A stretch of DNA of 64,000 bases, taken from Pedobacter sp. HDW13. Lineage in GTDB: Bacteria; Bacteroidota; Bacteroidia; Sphingobacteriales; Sphingobacteriaceae. The notes under the pieces are model-generated. The model did no database searches, was not told the origin of the DNA, and saw only the letters and a list, made by a program, of their open reading frames with translations. Numbering within the stretch: the stretch's first letter is position 1; each line of letters starts with the position of its first letter. The DNA lies in the NCBI RefSeq assembly GCF_011303555.1, contig NZ_CP049868.1, positions 2,232,001 through 2,296,000 of the forward strand, read 5' to 3'. Shown one piece after another: positions 59,605 to 64,000 of this stretch. A program made the translations under genes and the position numbers.

Positions 59605-62520
59605 ATGTACAGTAAACTGTCTATAATCAAGGTAAATTTCATAATTTCTTTCATTTTGCTTTTTAGCTTAAAGCTATCTGCCCAAAGCTATAACTTTACA
59701 AATTACAGTCTAAAAGATGGTCTGCCGCAATCGCAGGTGATGGTAATTTATCAGGCAAAAGATAGAACGCTTTGGCTTGGAACTTTTGGTGGCGTAAGTA
59801 ATTTTGATGGCAAAGAATTTACCTCTTACAGCAAGGCAGAAGGGCTGGGCTCTAATTCAGTAAACAGCATCGTTGAGGATAATCAGGGACAGATGCTTTT
59901 TGGTACCGAGAGAGGTATCAATATCTTAAAAAAAGGTAAAATAAGCACTTTATACTCAGGGCAGGTAGTTACCCATTTACTTAAAGATAAAAAAGGAGTA
60001 ATTTGGGGATTAACCGAGCACCAGCTTTTTAAGATCGAGAAAGGAAGGCTTGTCTTTTATCCGTTCAAAAACCGAAAGGTAAGCACCATAAAAGCAGATC
60101 GGCATGGCGATTTATATGCTTTAGTCTCAGGAGATGGCATTTATAAACTCAATGGCGACAAATGGGCTATTAACCAGGCATTGCCATACGAGATGAAGAC
60201 CTTTGCCATCAGAGAAATCCTTTTTGATAAAAAGATTGATAACAAAATCTATTTGCTAACCTATCAAAAGGGTGTTTACGTACTCGAAAACGGTACGGCC
60301 AGACTCTTTTTTCAAAATCCAGATATAGATACTTACTATTCTTTGGAGCAAGATAACAAGGGCAATATGTGGGTTGGTAGTGAGAGAGGAGCTTACCTGA
60401 TTGGTAAGGATGGTATTATTATTAAATTTAACGGCGAAAACGGCTTAAGCGATAACCAGGTTGATAAAATTTTCAACGATGCAGAAAATAACATCTGGAT
60501 ATCGTGCTTCAGTGATGGGATTTATAAATATGAAGGTGATGCTTTTATTCGCTACAATAAATTTAAGGGGGAGAATGTTGCTTACCCAATAAGTGGCATT
60601 GCAGCGGATAAAAACGACCGTTTATGGATTGGAACTTATAACAGGGGCATTTTTAAGTATGACGGAAACCGGGTAGAGCAGATCAATTTGCCTGATTTTA
60701 TGGGCAAAAAGATATACTTCGTTTATGCTGATAAAGCCAAAAACGTATGGATTTCTGTATACAATAACGGTGTTTGGAAATATAACGGAAAGCAGTTCCT
60801 CCAAATATTAAAACCCGATCGTTTTGACAATAGCTCTATTGTTGAAGATCTGGAAGGTGGAATATGGATTAACGGCCCCATGACATCAACCTATTTAAAA
60901 GATGGCAAAACGCAGAAAATAACTGGTTTTGATGGATATTCTTCGTGCATTTATCCGCTAAGCAAGGATAGCATATTGCTGGGTACATCGAAAGGGCTTA
61001 CACTAATCAGAAATAAAAAGGTAGATCCTTCCTTTAAAATTAAGCAGCTTGATAATGTATATGTCCTAAGTATAATTAAGCATGGCGATAATTTAATTTT
61101 TGCTACACTTGGCGATGGTATTATAACCTGGAATGTTAAAACAAAAGCGATTAAGCGTTATGTGGTGGCCAACGGCTTAAACTCGAACGACATTTACAGC
61201 CTGGCCGTTGATAACCGGAATAAACTTTGGGTGGGAACCGGACGGGGGATTAACAAGCTCACTTTTAACAAAGCCGAAAATGGTTATACGGTTTTTAGAG
61301 ATCATCCGCTTATTGTAGAATGTAACCAAAATGCCATTCTACATTACAAAAACAGCATATTAGTTGGTACCATTACTGGCCTTGTGCGGTGCAAAGTGCT
61401 TGCATCTGCTGAAGAGAAAAAGAATCCCTTTATCCATATTCAGCAGGTAGGCATTTATCATAAAAACGATCGTTCGAAAGATCTTTCTGTTGACCTGAAC
61501 GGCCAGGGGGATAAATTTTACAAGCTCAACTATAGTCAGAACCACATTTCAATTAGTTTTAAAGGTGTTTACCTTACCAGCCCCGAAAGTGTGCTTTACC
61601 GGTATAAGCTAGTTGGTGCCGATAACGATTTTAGCAAGCCGGTACCCAATACCGAAATTGAATATTCGGCCATCAGGCCAGGAAGTTATACTTTTCAGGT
61701 ATATGCCATTGCAAACGGGCAAAAGTCGAATATAGAGCAATTCAGTTTCACCATTGTGCCGCCATTTTACGATACCATTTGGTTTAAGGTGATTGCATTT
61801 TTGGTAATGATATTTTTAATCTGGTTAATTTTTTACCTGATTTTTAAAACCCGTGAGCGCAAAAAGTTTCAACTCGAAAAGCTGAAGTTAAAAGAACAGG
61901 AAAAAATAAGAAAGCAAACTGCCGAAGATTTTCACGATGATATTGGCAATAAGCTTACGCGGATTAATGTTTTGTCGGAGATTTTGGACAAAAAAGTAGA
62001 TGGCGCACAAAAGGAGCAGAAAGAGCTGATAAAAATGATTAGGGAAAATGCAGGTTTGCTTTATACCGGAACAAAGGATATTCTTTGGGCTTTAGATCCG
62101 CACAGCGATAACCTGTTCGAAATATTGGTGCATATTAAAAATTTCGGGATAGATCTTTTCCAAAATACTGGTGTAGAATTTAAAATGGAAGGGGTATTAA
62201 GCGAATATCAGAAACTGCATTTATCGATGGAGTTTAACCGTAACCTGACTCTTATTTTTAAAGAGATGCTTAATAATGTGTTAAAACATGCTAATGCAAG
62301 CCAGGTGTTGATCATGGTAATAGAAACAAATCATAACACGATTAATATCTTAACTACCGATGATGGCGATGGCTTTGATCTCGCATCGGTAGAAAGGGGA
62401 AGGGGCCTAAATAATATCCAAACACGCTGTAAACGCATTAAATCTACCTTCGAGATATCATCAATTAAAGGAAAAGGTACTACAACAACAATTTCTACAC
62501 GAATTCCTGTCACAAAATGA
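59605..62520 (+). CDS. Two-component sensor histidine kinase with Reg_prop beta-propellers
   Basis: This 971-residue membrane sensor probably detects an extracellular breakdown product and phosphorylates the neighbouring NarL-type regulator. A signal peptide (ending LKLSAQ) is followed by two seven-bladed propellers of Reg_prop repeats (about 30-610; e.g. LWLGTFGGVSNFDG, MWVGSERGAYLIG, LWVGTGRGINKLTF). A Y_Y_Y domain (about 645-715, YRYKLVGADNDF), one membrane segment (about 725-748) and a HisKA_3 domain with DFHDDIGNKL (phospho-His near 778) follow, then an HATPase domain (MLNNVLKHA, DDGDGFD). There is no fused receiver domain. The start is chosen to give a natural signal peptide; TTG 59575 and ATG 59587 also lie in frame. 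Confidence 0.92.
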   Translation: MYSKLSIIKVNFIISFILLFSLKLSAQSYNFTNYSLKDGLPQSQVMVIYQAKDRTLWLGTFGGVSNFDGKEFTSYSKAEGLGSNSVNSIVEDNQGQMLFGTERGINILKKGKISTLYSGQVVTHLLKDKKGVIWGLTEHQLFKIEKGRLVFYPFKNRKVSTIKADRHGDLYALVSGDGIYKLNGDKWAINQALPYEMKTFAIREILFDKKIDNKIYLLTYQKGVYVLENGTARLFFQNPDIDTYYSLEQDNKGNMWVGSERGAYLIGKDGIIIKFNGENGLSDNQVDKIFNDAENNIWISCFSDGIYKYEGDAFIRYNKFKGENVAYPISGIAADKNDRLWIGTYNRGIFKYDGNRVEQINLPDFMGKKIYFVYADKAKNVWISVYNNGVWKYNGKQFLQILKPDRFDNSSIVEDLEGGIWINGPMTSTYLKDGKTQKITGFDGYSSCIYPLSKDSILLGTSKGLTLIRNKKVDPSFKIKQLDNVYVLSIIKHGDNLIFATLGDGIITWNVKTKAIKRYVVANGLNSNDIYSLAVDNRNKLWVGTGRGINKLTFNKAENGYTVFRDHPLIVECNQNAILHYKNSILVGTITGLVRCKVLASAEEKKNPFIHIQQVGIYHKNDRSKDLSVDLNGQGDKFYKLNYSQNHISISFKGVYLTSPESVLYRYKLVGADNDFSKPVPNTEIEYSAIRPGSYTFQVYAIANGQKSNIEQFSFTIVPPFYDTIWFKVIAFLVMIFLIWLIFYLIFKTRERKKFQLEKLKLKEQEKIRKQTAEDFHDDIGNKLTRINVLSEILDKKVDGAQKEQKELIKMIRENAGLLYTGTKDILWALDPHSDNLFEILVHIKNFGIDLFQNTGVEFKMEGVLSEYQKLHLSMEFNRNLTLIFKEMLNNVLKHANASQVLIMVIETNHNTINILTTDDGDGFDLASVERGRGLNNIQTRCKRIKSTFEISSIKGKGTTTTISTRIPVTK

Positions 62521-62554
62521 AATAAAAGGCATCTAATCATAAAAACCATCCAAA

Positions 62555-63180
62555 ATGAGCCAAAATTTACGAATCGTTTTAATTGAAGATGACGACATTA
62601 TAAGAATGGGTTACGAATCTTTATTAACCGATGTGCCTGAATTTTCTGTTGTAAATTCTTACGCCTCTTACGATTTAGCCAAAAAACAACTGGTAGCCGA
62701 TCAGCCCGATGTGATCTTACTGGATATCCAGATGCCGGGCACAAACGGATTACAGGCGTTGCCATTTATTAAAAAAGCCCTTCCACACACGCACATAATT
62801 ATCCTTACGGTTTTCGATTCGCCTGAGCTCGTTTTCGAAGCATTAACTATGGGAGCGGGGGCTATCTAACTAAAAACTCGAGTGCAGCAAAAATTATAGA
62901 TGCAGTTAGGGAAGTAAGTACCGGTGGTGGAGCCATGAGCACCAATGTAGCCAGGATAGTAATGCATTCCTTCCAAAAAAACCTCGATTCGCCCTTAACC
63001 AAACGCGAAACAGAGATTTTAGACAGAATTGCTAACGGACAAACCAAATCACAAATTGCCAACGATCTTTTCATTGATCAGGAAACCGTGCGGAGTCATG
63101 TTAAAAATATTTATATCAAACTGGATGTAAATTCAAAATCAGACGCGATTAAAACGGCGAAAGAAAAGCGGTTTATTTAA
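62555..63180 (+). pseudogene. NarL/LuxR-type response regulator, split by a frameshift
   Basis: The gene would encode the partner of the upstream sensor kinase, 34 bp away. Frame 1 has the receiver domain with phospho-Asp57 (VILLDIQMPG) and runs into MGAGAI-stop. Adding one G to the run at 62857-62861 restores GAGGYLTKNSSAAKIIDAV, the normal end of a receiver domain, and joins the LuxR-type DNA-binding domain LTKRETEILDRIANGQTK with the recognition helix DQETVRSHVKNIYIKL. The whole reads 208 residues, normal for NarL. At 626 bp it is one base short of whole codons. As written, the receiver and DNA-binding halves are separate. Either sequence error or a recent mutation. Confidence 0.9.
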
Positions 63181-63215
63181 TCAATAACACATTTTCGGTA
63201 AAAAATAATGCTAAA

Positions 63216-63234
63216 ATCACCCTTTTTGGGTGAT
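63216..63234 (+). terminator. Hairpin after the response regulator gene
   Basis: ATCACCC-TTTTT-GGGTGAT (63216-63222, 63228-63234) is followed by CCTTT. It lies 36 bp past the regulator stop and ends the two-component unit, though the T run is weak. Confidence 0.5.
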
Positions 63235-63285
63235 CCTTTCGGTCCAATTTCAGTTTAATTTTACATCATACAATTAAACAAGGTA

Positions 63286-63651
63286 ATGGGCCAATCTGCA
63301 AAATCTTTTTATGTGCAAGTTAAGCAACTAAACGATGCAGAAAGCTACTATGCCAATTGTTTAGGAATGCTTACCGAGGCCACCATGATTTCTGCAAAGG
63401 AAAAAGGGCTGCTGGTAAAAGTCGATCAGGATACCCATCTCTTTCTTTCGGAAGAAAAACACCAAAATCAGACACGTAAAATAGTATTAAGCAGTGATGA
63501 TTGCCTGGAAGATTATTGCAGGCTAAAATCGCGCGGTGTGGTGTTTAAAAAAGCACCGGCTTATCTGAGCGAAGGTTTAAGTGTCGAGTTTTCTGATCCG
63601 TATGGTAACGAATTTACCATTTTGGAGCAACGTAACTACAATGAGGATTAA
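63286..63651 (+). CDS. VOC (glyoxalase-fold) family protein
   Basis: The 121-residue protein is one vicinal-oxygen-chelate domain: an opening strand-helix AKSFYVQVKQLNDAESYYAN near residue 5 (split from LGMLTEA), and the closing SVEFSDPYGNEFTILEQ near 100, typical of VOC proteins. Metal ligands are not clear, so it may be a binding protein rather than an enzyme. It starts 3 bp ahead of an AraC-type regulator gene, so the two are likely co-transcribed. Confidence 0.85.
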   Translation: MGQSAKSFYVQVKQLNDAESYYANCLGMLTEATMISAKEKGLLVKVDQDTHLFLSEEKHQNQTRKIVLSSDDCLEDYCRLKSRGVVFKKAPAYLSEGLSVEFSDPYGNEFTILEQRNYNED

Positions 63652-63654
63652 GCC

Positions 63655-64000
63655 ATGAGATACGTAAAAGAATTAAGCAACAGGAACAAGATTGTAAGTG
63701 AAAGCACTTGCGAAGCCTTGTACGAACAGCAAAACGATGCGTACACCATTAAATTTGTTTTTAGCGGTGCCGAAACCTGCGAAATCAATAAACGTAAATT
63801 CAATATTTACCCCGATACTTTTGCTGTGGTTAATGCAGGAAGCAATTTTAGCAGCAAAATAGATTCTATTAGTCCGGTAAATACATTTGCCGTTTCTTTT
63901 GGTGAAAATTTTATAACGGATTTTCACCGTAGCTTTTCTTGCAGCGATGAAAACCTGTTGGATGGAAAGGATACCAGCCAAATGCCGGAGTTTATGGAGT
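63655..64000 (+). CDS. 5' part of an AraC-type transcriptional regulator (runs off right edge)
   Basis: The ATG comes 3 bp after the VOC stop, and the frame stays open for 115 codons to the window edge. The visible part is a cupin-like sensing domain (YTIKFVFSGAETCEINKRKF, NTFAVSFGENFITDFHRSF), the pattern of the N-terminal half of AraC-family regulators in this phylum. The DNA-binding domain would lie beyond the window, so the call is a judgement from the N-domain only. It probably controls the VOC gene or itself. Confidence 0.65.
   Translation, partial: MRYVKELSNRNKIVSESTCEALYEQQNDAYTIKFVFSGAETCEINKRKFNIYPDTFAVVNAGSNFSSKIDSISPVNTFAVSFGENFITDFHRSFSCSDENLLDGKDTSQMPEFME

Noticed and set aside
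1..64000. CRISPR arrays, tRNA/rRNA genes, insertion sequences or prophage
   Set aside because: No regularly spaced direct repeats, no cloverleaf-like or rRNA sequence, and no transposase, integrase or phage proteins were seen; the repeats present are palindromic intergenic elements.

Overview
The window looks like chromosomal DNA of a Bacteroidota species in the Sphingobacteriaceae, most likely Pedobacter or a close relative. The evidence is AT-rich DNA, promoters of the Bacteroidota type (TAnnTTTG near -7), few clear Shine-Dalgarno sites, a ribosomal protein S16 with a long Ala/Glu tail, DsbD split into two genes, SusC-plug-like sequence (VVVVGYG), a Reg_prop/Y_Y_Y sensor kinase, and DUF4175, DUF2752 and DUF2007 proteins. 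Most genes are housekeeping. I see no rRNA, tRNA, CRISPR array, integrase or transposase.

Layout. 0-13 kb: rimM and rpsP, a 5'(3')-deoxyribonucleotidase, a very large secreted VIT-domain protein carrying a SusC-plug-like segment, a YbjQ-family protein, a birA / DsbD N-domain / DsbD / pfkA run, then rsfS-ftsH and a LutC-like protein. 13-24 kb: a secreted Cys protein, a ketoacyl synthase III behind an operator-like palindrome, a TPR protein, zinc-ribbon and Nif3 proteins, TM2 with a broken DUF2752 gene, and mfd split by a frameshift. 24-42 kb: a DsbA-like protein, M14 peptidase, thioesterase, methyltransferase, cdsA, a CPBP protease, dus, apaG, YugP-type peptidase, an FAD oxidoreductase, purU, rmuC, thiL, a DAACS symporter and nadA. 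42-55 kb: nadB divergent from nadA, a gamma carbonic anhydrase, an Ig-like lipoprotein, mnmG, an ABC-F protein, ybeY and a giant coiled-coil DUF4175 protein. 55-64 kb: a GDPD-GH16 fusion enzyme, a Tat-exported phospholipase C, a two-component system whose regulator is frameshifted, a VOC protein and the start of an AraC-type regulator.

Two near-perfect parS (ParB-binding) sites lie between mnmG and the ABC-F gene, and a third, weaker one lies inside the phospholipase gene. This suggests the window is in the origin-proximal part of the chromosome. The 55-63 kb block looks like a small locus for extracellular phospholipid and glycan breakdown with its own sensor and regulator.

Three genes (DUF2752, mfd, the NarL-type regulator) are each broken by an apparent single missing base in a G/C run of 4-5. 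This pattern fits sequencing or assembly error better than independent decay, so the intact proteins probably exist in the cell. A dispersed family of intergenic palindromic repeats (GTCATTTCGA...TCGAAATGAC) sits downstream of several genes.
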